Part shown: positions 36,955 through 48,300 of the stretch, one piece after another
How the letters are laid out: the number at the start of each line of letters is the position of its first letter
Position numbering within the stretch: position 1 is the first letter of the stretch
Assembly (NCBI GenBank): GCA_001414485.1
Contig: LLEY01000121.1
Coordinates: 124,001 to 188,000 of the forward strand
Direction of reading: 5' to 3'
Length of the DNA stretch: 64,000 nt
Origin: Calycina herbarum
Lineage: Eukaryota > Ascomycota > Leotiomycetes > Helotiales > Pezizellaceae
Notes under the pieces: generated by a model
What the model was told of the DNA's origin: nothing
The model's database searches: none
The model's input: only the letters and a program-made list of their open reading frames with translations
Program-made: the position numbers and the translations under genes

Positions 36955-37972
36955 GAAGGCGATCTGTGGCACAGCGCCGGGTTTGATTTTACTGCCAGTC
37001 GTCTCCCCTAGGAATCTATAATTGTTGAGTATAAGACGTATGCGAAGCAAGTTGTCAGAAAATCCGTTCGATCATACTGTAACGCACTTATTCTCCTGGA
37101 TCTCCGAGCACACCACCAAGTCAACTCATTTCGAACTCCTCCGGTTCGGCGTTTTTGAACATCGAATTTGGTATAGTTGTCGTGGGTGTTGTTTTGGGAT
37201 CTATATGCACTCTCGTCTTGGAATTTTGTATTTCCTGGCCTCGTTTTGTCCTTTCTTTAGTGCTTTGAAATATTGCTTGTTATCACCACTTTCGTTTTAT
37301 CTAGTTTTCCTTTTGCAGTACTTAGTCACTCTACAAGACCATACTACCAAAACCTAATCGATTTATATTCTGTTTTAAAAATTAACTTGTGAAATCTTAA
37401 AAGCGTATAGTGCTACTATTTTCAGGGTTATGATTTAATAAGCTGCAGACCCACGTAAGGGATTAGGGACCAACGCTCAGGCTTCACTTATAGGAAGAGG
37501 TGAAGTAAAGGTATTCTAGCACTATACTAGGGGCTCGAAGCATCGTAAGTTGAAGCTAGTCTGGGTCCGTGGGAGGGAAAAGGAACATAATTTTCAGAAT
37601 AGATGAGAGTTGTGATCCGAGCTATTCTAAGGATAGAAAGCAAGTGCTGAAATTGACACCTTAGGTAGTAATAAGAAAAGTAGGATGACTTCAAGGTTTT
37701 GAAATTTCCTAGAGAGCTACGATTGATTTAAATTGGCTGTCCGTCCTCCCGAAAAAGTAAAAGCTCAAACGCCGTCCAATACTATCCCGTGCCCGAAACT
37801 GCGGTATACCGATCGTATCTGTATCCACCAGCCAAATTGACATTCCGGTGTATCACAACAACGCATGGTTACATCTGACTGGTGACTTCACATTTGAGCC
37901 ATCGAGGCAGGTTAACGTCGAGAGGAAAGCCCTGCTGCCATAGTTGCCACGATATTCTACTACTAATTCTAT
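36955..37972. other. intergenic region
   Basis: About 1 kb with no supported gene. A 111-codon frame at 37022-37357 is hydrophobic at its end but has no recognisable features. Confidence 0.5.
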
Positions 37973-38788
37973 TTATCGATTCTTGGTGGAGTCTTTCTGG
38001 TGTATTAAGGCATGAAGTCGCTTCTGCTCTGCTTGGTTGAAAAGTTTGGTATTTGCGCGGGAAGCAGAGCATGTTTGGAGCTCATATTTCCCCTCCCGCA
38101 AGGCGTTCCTGATTTCGCGTTCGTGCTCAGCAAAGGGAACCGTACCAATCGACATACCCGACAAGATGTCCAGATGGAATTGGCGATGCTCATACTTCAA
38201 TTGCTTCGCGAAAGATGTTTCCTGGAGCACTGCCACGTACTGGTAAAGATACCCGACTTGACATGCTAAATGGGCAAAGAGCATACTCGGCTCACAATCC
38301 AAGAAGCTATCAATAAGAGCGTCAAGGAGATCTGGCAGTAAAGGGAATAAGCTAGCTATAGCTAAAGCATCCTTGGTCACTTCTGGGAGTTTATAATTCC
38401 AATCCATAGCTGGGAGAAGTATTGTCGTTGTTGGCTTTGGTGGTGTTTTGGTTGGAGGAGGAGGACATGGTGGTGGCGTATAAGTTAGAGAAATTATCGG
38501 GTTGGTCGCAGCCAGGGCATTCGGTGGTAAAAGGCGACAGTGCGCTCGGCTTGAAAATCCGACATTGAATTTGGAAGAGTCATAAGGAACCGTAGACCAC
38601 CCGTGTTGTATAAGTGTTTGTAAAGCCACGTCAATGTCGTCAACGAGCAGGTATAAATCGAAAACAATTGTCGAGACTCCATATCGGCCGAGAGCATCTT
38701 CAAACCAAACGACAGAAAGGATCCCGCTATCTTGTAACAAGTACCACGGGTAGAACCTAAGGTTCGGTCGGTCCGTTGGATCTGTCAT
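37973..38788 (-). CDS. hypothetical protein
   Basis: Single-exon frame of 271 aa from ATG 38788. No signal peptide or membrane helix. Residues ~100-125 are a Pro/Thr-rich linker (PPPCPPPPTKTPPKPTTT) joining two parts: an N-terminal half containing VFDLYLLVDDIDVALQTLIQHGW, and a helical C-terminal half (DALAIASLFPLLPDLLDALIDS and later). The N-terminal part may be a small alpha/beta domain. I do not recognise the family. The clean 271-codon frame and domain-like layout argue for a real gene, possibly of a lineage-expanded family. Confidence 0.55.
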   Translation of the reverse strand: MTDPTDRPNLRFYPWYLLQDSGILSVVWFEDALGRYGVSTIVFDLYLLVDDIDVALQTLIQHGWSTVPYDSSKFNVGFSSRAHCRLLPPNALAATNPIISLTYTPPPCPPPPTKTPPKPTTTILLPAMDWNYKLPEVTKDALAIASLFPLLPDLLDALIDSFLDCEPSMLFAHLACQVGYLYQYVAVLQETSFAKQLKYEHRQFHLDILSGMSIGTVPFAEHEREIRNALREGKYELQTCSASRANTKLFNQAEQKRLHALIHQKDSTKNR

Positions 38789-38992
38789 AGTAAGAGCGTG
38801 GAGTGCTTTTAGGTGAGGTGCGTGATATCAGGGATAAACGAAAGAGGAGCGCGGTTATAGAACTAGCAAGGTGGGATGCGCGAGGTTTTAATACTACGAA
38901 CGATGCATGGTCCACCGAGCTAAACCTATTACAGCCGTATATCACTGCACGCACCTTTCGGAATCGATTATTTGGGCCACACTTCGTACTAT

Positions 38993-39068
38993 CCCCCTTA
39001 ACTGTCTGTCATGTGCAAGGGTGATTTGGCTGTGAAAATGTTTGTGCGTCTACAGACAGTTAAGGGGG
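38993..39068. repeat. perfect 17-bp inverted repeat with 42-nt spacer
   Basis: Left arm 38993-39009 (CCCCCTTAACTGTCTGT) and right arm 39052-39068 (ACAGACAGTTAAGGGGG) are exact reverse complements. It lies between the hypothetical gene's start and the flavocytochrome gene's 3' end, so it would be in promoter rather than terminator context. Origin unknown: small foldback element or structured regulatory site. Confidence 0.8.
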
Positions 39069-39511
39069 GCGATATCCCGCCTCAAATCCCATCCCTGCTC
39101 AAATCCCAATTCACAAGATCGGTTGGAAACGAGATTTGAGATCTTGCTCTTGAACCCTTTTTGCAAGAGTTATGAAATAATTCGGTCGCCTTCTTGCAGA
39201 GGCACCCTACTCAAGGATTTCTCTCGTAACCAGAGATGGTATTCGAAGCAAACGCCGCCTTTAATATTGTAACGTCATTCTATATATAGAACAAGAAAAA
39301 CTGGAACAAATTCCGCTTTAAGCATTCATTAAGCAATGGTAGCAAAGAGGCATATCGTAAAGAGTGAAATCAAAGAGAATGTAGGAAGCTAGACACGCAA
39401 GGAAATCCTATGAACTCATAAATGCGGAGGAAAGCAAAATGTAGAACCCAAGAAACATTGATGTATAAACAGTATATAATTATTTGGCAAAATAATAAGT
39501 CCGATACTTAT

Positions 39512-41160
39512 CTACAAACTTGATTTCACCCACAACCCAAGTTTCTCCAACCCAGGATGTCCGTCATAAACATCTCTCTCAACAGCTCTGGAGTTGATCT
39601 ACTTCCATTAGCAACTCCCATCAACAAAAAAGGTAGAGGGGCAATATTTCAAACTTACAAATTTCGGTCCCAAATCGCTAACCTTTTCAGCACCAAGTAA
39701 CCTCATACAAGTCTTAATCTCCGCCTCAAGAACTGCGAAGTCAATTAGCAAAACAACCCAAACAAAAGTCGAAGGGAAAAGAAAAAGGAGTTCCATTACT
39801 CTCAAAAGTCCTATGCACCCCCTCCGTTCCCCCAGCTCCAAGTCCAAACAATGCCGCTCTACCAACACCCACCGCTTTTGCCCCAAGACACAGTGCCTTA
39901 ACCACATCTGTCCCCCTCTTGATTCCGCCATCAACCCAGACCTCCAGCCTACTAAACACTTCCGGACAATACTTCCGAATCTCAAGAAGAGTATGGACAG
40001 CCGGAGGCGCCGTATCTAAAGCTCGTCCCCCATGATTAGAAAGTATAATCGCCTTAACACTCGGATACTGCGAGGCCAAATACGCATCCTCATGAGTTTG
40101 CAACCCCTTCAACACAATAGGAAGTTGCGTGTGTTTACTCAACCACTCCAACGTAACCTTCCAAGTTAAATTCGCCGCCGTCCCCCAAAAGAGAGCTTTT
40201 CCCACCCCCCCATCAGAACCATCTTTCTTCGCCGGTCCATTCGCACTTATCGACGACCGTTCATCATGTTCCCTCTTCCCCGGAACCGGAGCATCTAAAG
40301 TCAAAACAATGAATTTATACTTATCCGCCATCTTGTTGATTCTTTTCAGCATTTCAATACTCTTCTCCCTCTGATCCTGAATATAAAGCTGCCATCCAAA
40401 AATTTGACCCGGCAAACTATCTTCCACAATCTGCTCCGGCGTCATGGAAGCGTTATTAGAAACTATTTGACAAGCCCCGAAAGAACTAATTCCCTTCGCA
40501 ATACCCTGTTCCCCATCGGGATGTGCTAACCTCGCCATCGCGGCGGGGGATACATAAAGTGGCATCCCCACTTTATGACCCAGCATTGAGGTTGTGAGAT
40601 CGCATCTCGTACAATCGACAAATACCCTCGGCCTCAATAATATCTGTTTATAAACCAAATGATTGAAATTCTTCGATATCAAATCATCTCCGGCAGAATA
40701 ATAATAAGCCCAGCATTTCTTAGAGATTTGTTTCGTAGCCACCTCTTCAATCTCCTCTAGATTCAGCAGAGTAGCCATGTCAACCGGTCCCTCCGTATTT
40801 GGTGTTTCTTCGACTTCGGGTTTTGGGATGGAGGAAGGATCTATGGTGCCTAATTTTTTCTCGGGTGGGAGGTTGGATTCGAGGGTTCCTGGGGGATGGA
40901 TGGGATCGTATTCTTCTGTTGCGTCTGCGCCTGCGAGTTTGAGGATTATGGAGGAGCCGCCTGGATGTTGAGGTAGGAAATCTGTGACGTCCCATACGTC
41001 ACCGTAGAGACAGACGTAGCAGGAGTCGGGACGGTTGTGTCGTGCCACTATTTTCATCAATTAGTCCCTAAATCAACATTTCCCCCCATCTTCTCAACTG
41101 GAAGTCTGAGCTCTGGGAATTTGATAGCTTACATTCTGCTGCATCAAATACTTTGCCCAT
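39512..41160 (-). CDS. flavocytochrome b2, L-lactate dehydrogenase (cytochrome) type
   Basis: Exons 41160-41133, 41047-39800, 39732-39659 and 39598-39512, introns 85, 67 and 60 nt, give 478 aa. The N-terminal ~95 residues are a cytochrome b5 domain: FLPQHPGGS and the second heme His in YDPIHPP. From about 110 on is the FMN-dependent alpha-hydroxyacid dehydrogenase barrel, with [15 protein letters not shown], the active-site block [14 protein letters not shown] (catalytic His and Arg), [17 protein letters not shown] and [10 protein letters not shown]. The C-terminal [13 protein letters not shown] comes from the last exon. Known members oxidise L-lactate to pyruvate and pass electrons to cytochrome c. 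There is no clear mitochondrial presequence: the protein starts MGKVFDAAE, so it may be cytosolic or act on another 2-hydroxy acid. Confidence 0.93.
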
Positions 41161-41694
41161 GGTGAATGATCTTGGGTTAATTAATTGATTGAAAAGGAAC
41201 TTGTACAAGAAACAATTGTATATACGAAGTGTGAGAGAACGGAAAACAAATCATGAAAGATGGTTGTTATCGTCGGCTCACATTGCACCGGGGAAATAAA
41301 TGAACGATTCACAGAACGGCCCACTCTCCTCCTTCAAACGCCGTCCCACCAATTGAAAATCATGTCACGGTCATGCTTTCCACTCACCCCACTCTTCCCC
41401 GCGTCTCCTTTTTTGTGGGGTAGCTACTGAGAGCTGAAAAACAATCAAACAAAATAAACCGCTAAAGCTAGGATCAACCCAGCTTGCAATTGCACTCATC
41501 GTGAAAAACTTGCTTATATATATGTATTCATCCCACTCGTATACAATTCCGCTAACCAAAAAGGCTCTCCAAGGAAAAGTGTCTATACAGCATACCCCAG
41601 AACGCCTTTCCACATTCCTACCCCATATAAAACAGAAAAACCCAACTATCGAAACAATCATCTCCAAACAGCAGATAATAATAAGAAAAAAATA

Positions 41695-44600
41695 TTAAGA
41701 AGTAACACCCCACCCACTAATTTCCACTCCCAGATTAACGATCGTACTCAAGATCCATAAACTAATAAGTCCCCATCCAATCCTCCGACTCATAATCCAT
41801 TTATTCATTGGAACCGCCACCAAAAGTCCAACGAGGGTAACCAACAACGTAGCACCAGAAACCATGAGCGTCCGACTGACTTCGATATGATATGGTTTAT
41901 ACTTGATGTCTTTCCCCGGATGTTTCGTATGTTTATGATTCGCCTCCTTGATAGTCATGTAAAGACCGGAAACCCCAATACCAATTAATATATTGAGCAT
42001 AGGTCCACCAAAGCAAGCAGACAATGCCATGACAGGATATCCTAATCTAGCGACCGTAATATCGGCCACCAAATCCCCAAGGGAATTTCCAACGGCGAAA
42101 ATAGTGAGACCGAGAATGGCGTCTGATATTCCAAGGATGACACCAAAGGCCTTCAATACACCAACCACTTCATTCGCAATCGTCGAGATCCAGGCGATTG
42201 AAACGACGAAACCCATGAAACATAAAAGAAATCGATATTTCGGTGGTTTGTCAGGCGTGGTAGTGAAGACCAAAATAGCAAAGGCCAAAAGTGATCCGAG
42301 AAGAGAATAGAGAACTAAACGAACGAAAAGGCTCAAAGTAGGATCACTGTTGGCCCAGACTATGAAGACGGTGAATAGAGGGGCCGTAAAGATTTGAACC
42401 GAGACCAGCCATCGATTCCAATCACCTGATGGAGATTTGTCGCTGGCCGTGTCATGGAGGTCTTCGACGGAATTGGTGGGTTGCTTCGGTGGGTCGGCCA
42501 GCGGTTGCAAATGGTCATGAAGATGCTCGGCTGAGACAGCAACCGCTGCAGCGCCGTGGCCAGTAAGACCGGTTGGTCCAGTGGGTGAACGTGGAGATTG
42601 ACTACCAGTCATTCGTCGATATTGAGACCATTCTGGTTCATGCTCCAACGACGGACTATCGGGTGCTAACACCGGTGGCATTGTACCTCTTCTCGACCTA
42701 TTCCTCAATAGAGGAGCTCTTTCATCCGGTACAGGCGATTCGGTGACCTCTTCTTCCTGATGCTCAGCCTCGACTACAGGTAGAGTGATGGCGAGAAGAA
42801 ATATGCTTGGTGCAGATATAACACTAACAAATTTGTCCCATATTGATTTATCTCGCCATGTTGATAAGGTAGGGAACAGTGTAGATAATAGAACATAAGG
42901 GCTCGGTAGGAAACGATATGGCCACCATTGAATTCGCCTTTCCTGATATTCCTCTTCCAGACCCTGCTCTGTATATGATGACTCGGGAGTCAGAACATTT
43001 TCCGGAAGCATGAGACTTGGGGCCTTTGAGCTGCGAGCAGACATCGGCAGAGGAGAATCTGTATAAGCAGGAAACTGCAGAGTTGGAGAAAGAGAAATGG
43101 GTGACCGGGGAGAACGTGAGCTATCTCTTGATGAAGCGCCAGGAATCTCAAGTCGAGGGCGCTGTGGTTTGGAAGATCCCGTGGAATCTACACGAAGATG
43201 ACGAGAACTGGAATGATTTTCATCTGGGGGTGCTAGGCTATCCCGTTTTCGACTATCTCTAGATGGAGCTGGACTGATATCTCTCGATCCGAAAACCGAA
43301 GGCGGAGGCGAGAGCGATATTGTTGGCGAGGGTGGCGCATGGAGGTTGTCTTTTGGCGTTGCAGAGTCTACGCTTAGATGGGTGGGATGTGTAGGAGTGG
43401 CTGCTACAATTCCAATATCTGGAATATTCGCAACGCTAAAAGCAGCTGGATCTTTGGGTTTTGATCCTTCAGCATCATTCATAGACACTGCTCTTAATCG
43501 TCGTGACGGGGTTGCCTCTGAAGATTCATCGGAATCATCCGCTCTTGTGATAACAATACCAGAGGCATTGTCTGAATATGGCTCCTGGCCTGTACCATAG
43601 CCATTTATCGAATTCCCTCCGGTTGGATCATCAGAATATCGACGAAGGTGGATTGGCCGGGCGTGTGATCCTCGAGATTTTTGGAGTGAGGAAAGAACCG
43701 ATCGAAACTCCAAAGCGCCAACCAAACTGGGACGGATGGCGGTTATGGTATTTTTCCGGGATCCTCTTGGGCGAGTAACACGCATACTACTAGCCATTTC
43801 CGCCGCCAAATGTCTTCCTTCTTCCCCATCCTCGTCGCTCTCGGGATCTGCTTGGGATCCCTCATAACCTGGACTTATTCCACTCTCCAGGGCAGCAAAA
43901 TCCTCCGAGTCTCTATAACGGCCTCGATGCCCAGCAGGAGCATCTTCGTCATCATCATCCTCCTCAGCTACTTCTATCTCTTCATTTGAGTTTGCCAAAT
44001 AGTGACCTCGAGCCGCAGCTTCCCGTTCCCGTATCAAACGTCGGCGTCCTAACCACCAATGCCACATGACCACAACAACAACGTAGAAAATGTAGAAGCC
44101 AATCATGGCGCAACACTCCCACAGATGAAGCATCCCATCAGAGAGGAACACCATGGTAAAGCATGATGCGACAATAAAAAATCCGACGTCTCTGACAAAA
44201 GTCTTTTTCCCGACTTTAAATTCCCGTACCAATGCCATCGAACCAGCAACAACAGCCGTTATGAAACCGGCAGCTCCAATTAACTCCCCAACTGCCATAC
44301 TCCCACTATGCGAACTCATGGCCGCAAAAGTGGAAAATACATCCGGGCTTCCATTGCCGAAAGCCAAGAAAGTAACACCCGCCATGGATTCGCTCATTCC
44401 GAGAATGCTCGCAATCGTAGAGAGGTTGATGCAGAAGAAATCGGAAGCTGCAATGCCTATCGTTGTGAATAGCATTGCCAACCACAAAGTGAGAATTATA
44501 AATGCGACCGGTTGCGCCGAGCTCAGGCCACAATAGTATAAGGAAAGGTAGGATAGAAGTCCGGCTTCTTCGTCGGGGCAATTGGCTTTGATGAAGGCGC

Positions 44601-44927
44601 ATTTGTCTTCGGCCTGGTGAACTAACCGGCACTGTGTTGTAAATATTAGTAGTGTTCTATATTAAATAAATAAATAAACATGTCGACACTCACCTCCTCA
44701 TCCCGCTTGTGAAGTCTGCCACTATCCAAACTTGCCAGCGCCCTCCGCTGCGCTGCACCATATTCCGGGCCATGTTTGTATCTCGCCGTCTGATCAGCGA
44801 CCAAGCTTATGACGGCAAATGCTGAGATAAAAAGGACGGTGACGTAGAATGCGCGAAAGCTCAATTTTGGTTTCGGTTTCCTTGCGCGAGTCGCAACCGT
44901 CGGCGGATTCGAAAGAGTTTGTAGCAT
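41695..44927 (-). CDS. Na+/Ca2+ exchanger family (CaCA) membrane protein
   Basis: Exons 44927-44694 and 44631-41695, intron 62 nt, give 1,056 aa. Residues ~36-55 are a membrane anchor. The first helix bundle carries the alpha-repeat motif FLAFGNGSPDVFS (~165-178), the second TIFAVGNSLGDLVADITVARLG (~915-935) and CFGGPMLNILIG. Between them is a long hydrophilic loop of about 500 residues, rich in Ser, Pro and acidic runs (EEDDDDED near residue 290), as in fungal NCKX/YCX-type exchangers. Such proteins move Ca2+ against Na+, K+ or H+ at ER, vacuole or plasma membranes. An upstream in-frame ATG at 44990 is possible. The gene faces away from the condensin gene with a ~460-nt shared upstream region. 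Confidence 0.9.
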
Positions 44928-45389
44928 TGTTTGTGCATGATATGTTGTGTGTCGACGAGCGACGTTGTTAGGCCATAGCACGATGGGCAAGAGATGGGAA
45001 ATTGGCCACTCCTAATCTTTCAGCAAGCAAGATTTGCGGTTGTCGTCGCAGAACATGCAAGAGTGCGTGGCCATGGGCGACATTGGCAGAGACTAGATGG
45101 CGGAGGCGGATGTGGGCTCAGAGCGTTATGACGAAGCCTTGAATAAACCCCCAGCAAACGGTGCAGCTGAGCTGGCACCCAATCACAACAACGCCTTTTA
45201 AAGACTGCCCCGAGGGGGGTGAGCCGCCAAGACAACGGAGAAAGTATGAAACGAATCGCCCATAGCTGCCTTGGCGGCCTCATATCACAGGCCGTTGGGG
45301 TAAACAAAATCGCGTCTCTATTTACTTGGAAATGAATCTTCGCGAGCGTAATCTTGGACAACCTCAACACCACCACAACACACATCACC
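44928..45389. promoter_or_regulatory. divergent promoter region between exchanger and condensin genes
   Basis: The two start codons are 462 nt apart on opposite strands. Any control elements of both genes must lie here or in the genes. I see CCAAT-like ATTGG at 45000 and 45180 (both as reverse complement), but no motif I would defend as functional. Confidence 0.5.
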
Positions 45390-48300
45390 ATGCCTCGAGT
45401 CGCCCAAGCACCCCGCGGTAGTAATGGCCGTGTGGTCTCCGGATCAATGGCAGCGTCGCCTTTCAAATCGCCTGTCAAGTGAGATAGTCCTGCGCAAGTT
45501 TGCATCTTCTCCTGCTAACAAACAAAGAATACCCCTCAACGACGATGCGCAAGAAAAGGCGAAGCGGATGCAATCACGGCATGCCCTCCATGGCATTCAT
45601 ATGAACCAAATCAAGGCGGCGGCCTCACCAATGCGCAAGCTTTCGAACTACGATCGAGCTGGAAGCTCCTCGCCCGGTTCCAATCCAAAGACACCACGAC
45701 GGGTAGGGGAACTGGACGACGATCTCGACGAAGAGGCTATCACGGTCGGAGGAACAGCAGTCACACCAATGAAGCGCGTTCCTATACTGGCCAATTTTGA
45801 AGAATGGATGAAGATGGCTACCGACAACAAGATCAACGCTGCCAATTCGTGGAATTTTGCCCTCATCGACTACTTTCACGACATGTCGCTGCTGAAGGAA
45901 GGGGATGGAGTGAATTTCCAGAAAGCTAGTTGCACATTGGATGGTTGCGTCAAAATTTATACCAGCAGAGTTGATAGTGTTGCGACGGAGACGGGAAAAT
46001 TACTGAGTGGACTTGCAGACAGCGGCAACAACAAGAAGAAACGAGGCGAGAATGAGGAAGGCGAAGAGAGTGAGGAGGAAGTGGAGGACGAAGATGGTGT
46101 TGTCAGGAAGAAGCCTAAGAAGAGGGTAAGTTCGCATTTCATACTCTGAAGTTTTTGTGTTTGGTGGGAATTATTGTGACAGAAATTGGGAGCCAGTGCC
46201 CCATTTGATGTACGAAATTGCTCAAAGTTGCGACTCTAGAGTGGTGCTTGGCGCGATACCGTGCACTAGGGGCGGGTGGTATTGTCCTCTCCGTTGGAAG
46301 AGCAGAATTAGGGAGATGGTTTCTAGCAATAGCTGCTTTGAATTCCCTCCTTAATTATGCCTTAGGAAGTTGTCTCATTTATTATTTTGGTGTTTTGGTG
46401 GTTTGAGCTGTTTCTTCAAGCGGCGAATGGTGCCTTGCCTGATGAAGACGGTCGCGGTTTCCTGATGCGGCCTTGCCGTCTGGTCGTTTACTATTTTAAC
46501 GAGTAGACGGCAACCTGATCGCTGTATCGAGTGGTTTTGGTAAGAGAATGACAATCAAATCATTTCTGGCAACATTTGTTTTTCATTTTTCCCTTGTGTT
46601 TTTCGAAGTCGTCTCATATTTATGTTTTGCGTTTCTTTTGCGTGGCTTGTAAATCCCCTTTAAAGGGGCTGACAAGCGGAAATCATGACCACTAGACCAT
46701 CAAAGACGTTTGTTTGTTCAGGTTGTCATGTGTTTAGTCATCTTTTCAGCGGCGAGCTTACCATGATTATCTGGGCATAAATTTGGGTCGCGAAATAAGC
46801 GAGAACGTGTACCCAAAAGGACGCCCGACTAGCTCAATCGGTAGAGAGCTAGTCGCTCGAAAAGTACGTACTTTTCGCGGCCCAAATATATGTCCGAGAG
46901 CGTGTGATTCGTTGGATTGGGGTTGCATTGCATGGGAGAAGCCAACAACCTCTTCTACCAAGAATTACCACTTTTTGAACTAATGAGCATGAAGCGTTTG
47001 TGGTTTAGTGGTATAATGTTCCCTTAGCATGATTTCTTCGAGTTATATTATTGGCCTATTTCGATCATGGCGTTGTCCTGTCCATTTCTGTTTTGGCTTT
47101 ATTAATTCGGGGAGAGGAAGGCGGTTGTCCTTTTCACTTTATTTAATTTTTGTGGATGCGATGCAATGATTTTTTGCTTCTGAAGAAAAGGCATGTCTTT
47201 GCGAAAGGCGTTGTCGCGTGCGCCCCTGTAATAGGGCCCGAAGGAAATGCCTGGTTTTGTTTGTAACAATAGCTGACCATCGCGTTAACCACTCCGCCAA
47301 AGCGCCTGAGCCCCAGCCCCTGAGCATGTAGTTGTGGGTGGGGGAGATAGCCCAATTCTCCTCAGTCTATGATACATGAGCCTCAGATCGGCCAATTTTC
47401 CGGGTCTCTTTTTTGGTCTCGCTCTGCATCCCCAACGAACTTTTTTTTTTGGAGTTCTTGTCCTGTTTATTTTTTGAATGCCGACCAATGATGTTTTTTA
47501 TTTTAATTTGACAATATGCTAATAATAACTAGGCGCAACGATCATCTGAGGCCACACTGGCAGCTTCTTTTTCCGTTATCCAATTGAAAAAGATGGAACT
47601 AGAGTTTTCGGTGGATCCTTTATTCAAGAAAGCTTCCGCCGATTTCGATGAAGGTGGAGCCAAAGGATTATTGCTCAATCACCTAGCAATTGATTCTCAA
47701 GGAAGAATTGTTTTCGATAGCAGTGATGATGCCGGCGACGCATCCGGTGAAGGCTCTGCAACTCGACGGAAAGAAGATGGTGTTCAAGATGAGGATGATA
47801 CAGAAATGGACACAACCGTGAATTCTACAGTCGAAGACCCGGAGGATGAAGAAGATGTCGAAATCGATGTTGCTGCACTTGGCGCTAGATTCTTCCCCAA
47901 CCTGGATCAGTTGGAGTCACAGGATATTTGCCCATCCCTTAAGAACTTTGACCTTGGCGATCCTTCCGGTTCGATGGACATACCATTCTTGAAAGCACCC
48001 GAGGACTGGCGACAAGAGAAGGATAAGCCCGAAGAGGATGAGATGGCGGCTGTTGGCAACAAGTCTGGTATCTTCTTGGACGATGACAACCCTATTGGAT
48101 TCGATGATGATGACGATGGGTTGTTGGGAGATTTCGACATACCAGCCGACACAGGCTTTGGGGAGGGAGGTGAAGCATGGGCTCGAGACGGTGCAGTTGA
48201 GACTCGAATGCGCGTTCACGATGCGGGACTCGATAATGATGGTATGGGCGGTGGCGATGGAGAAGATGGTGACGGACCTGGCAACTTCGATCCTGAGACT

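Larger units (their letters stand above)
46126..47532 (+). other. 1,407-nt intron of the condensin gene carrying four tRNA 5' fragments
   Basis: The intron begins GTAAGT and ends CTAATAATAACTAG; its length divides by three and exons on both sides belong to one conserved protein block, so it must be removed. It has many stops and no protein-like frame. Four tRNA 5' fragments lie within it, two on each strand, plus several hairpins, each listed separately. No matching tRNA 3' halves or B boxes (GGTTCRANYCC) were found. Confidence 0.85.

Noticed and set aside
46436..46470. possible C/D-box snoRNA (TGATGA then CTGA)
   Set aside because: The boxes are only about 20 nt apart, too close for a guide RNA, and no terminal stem is present.
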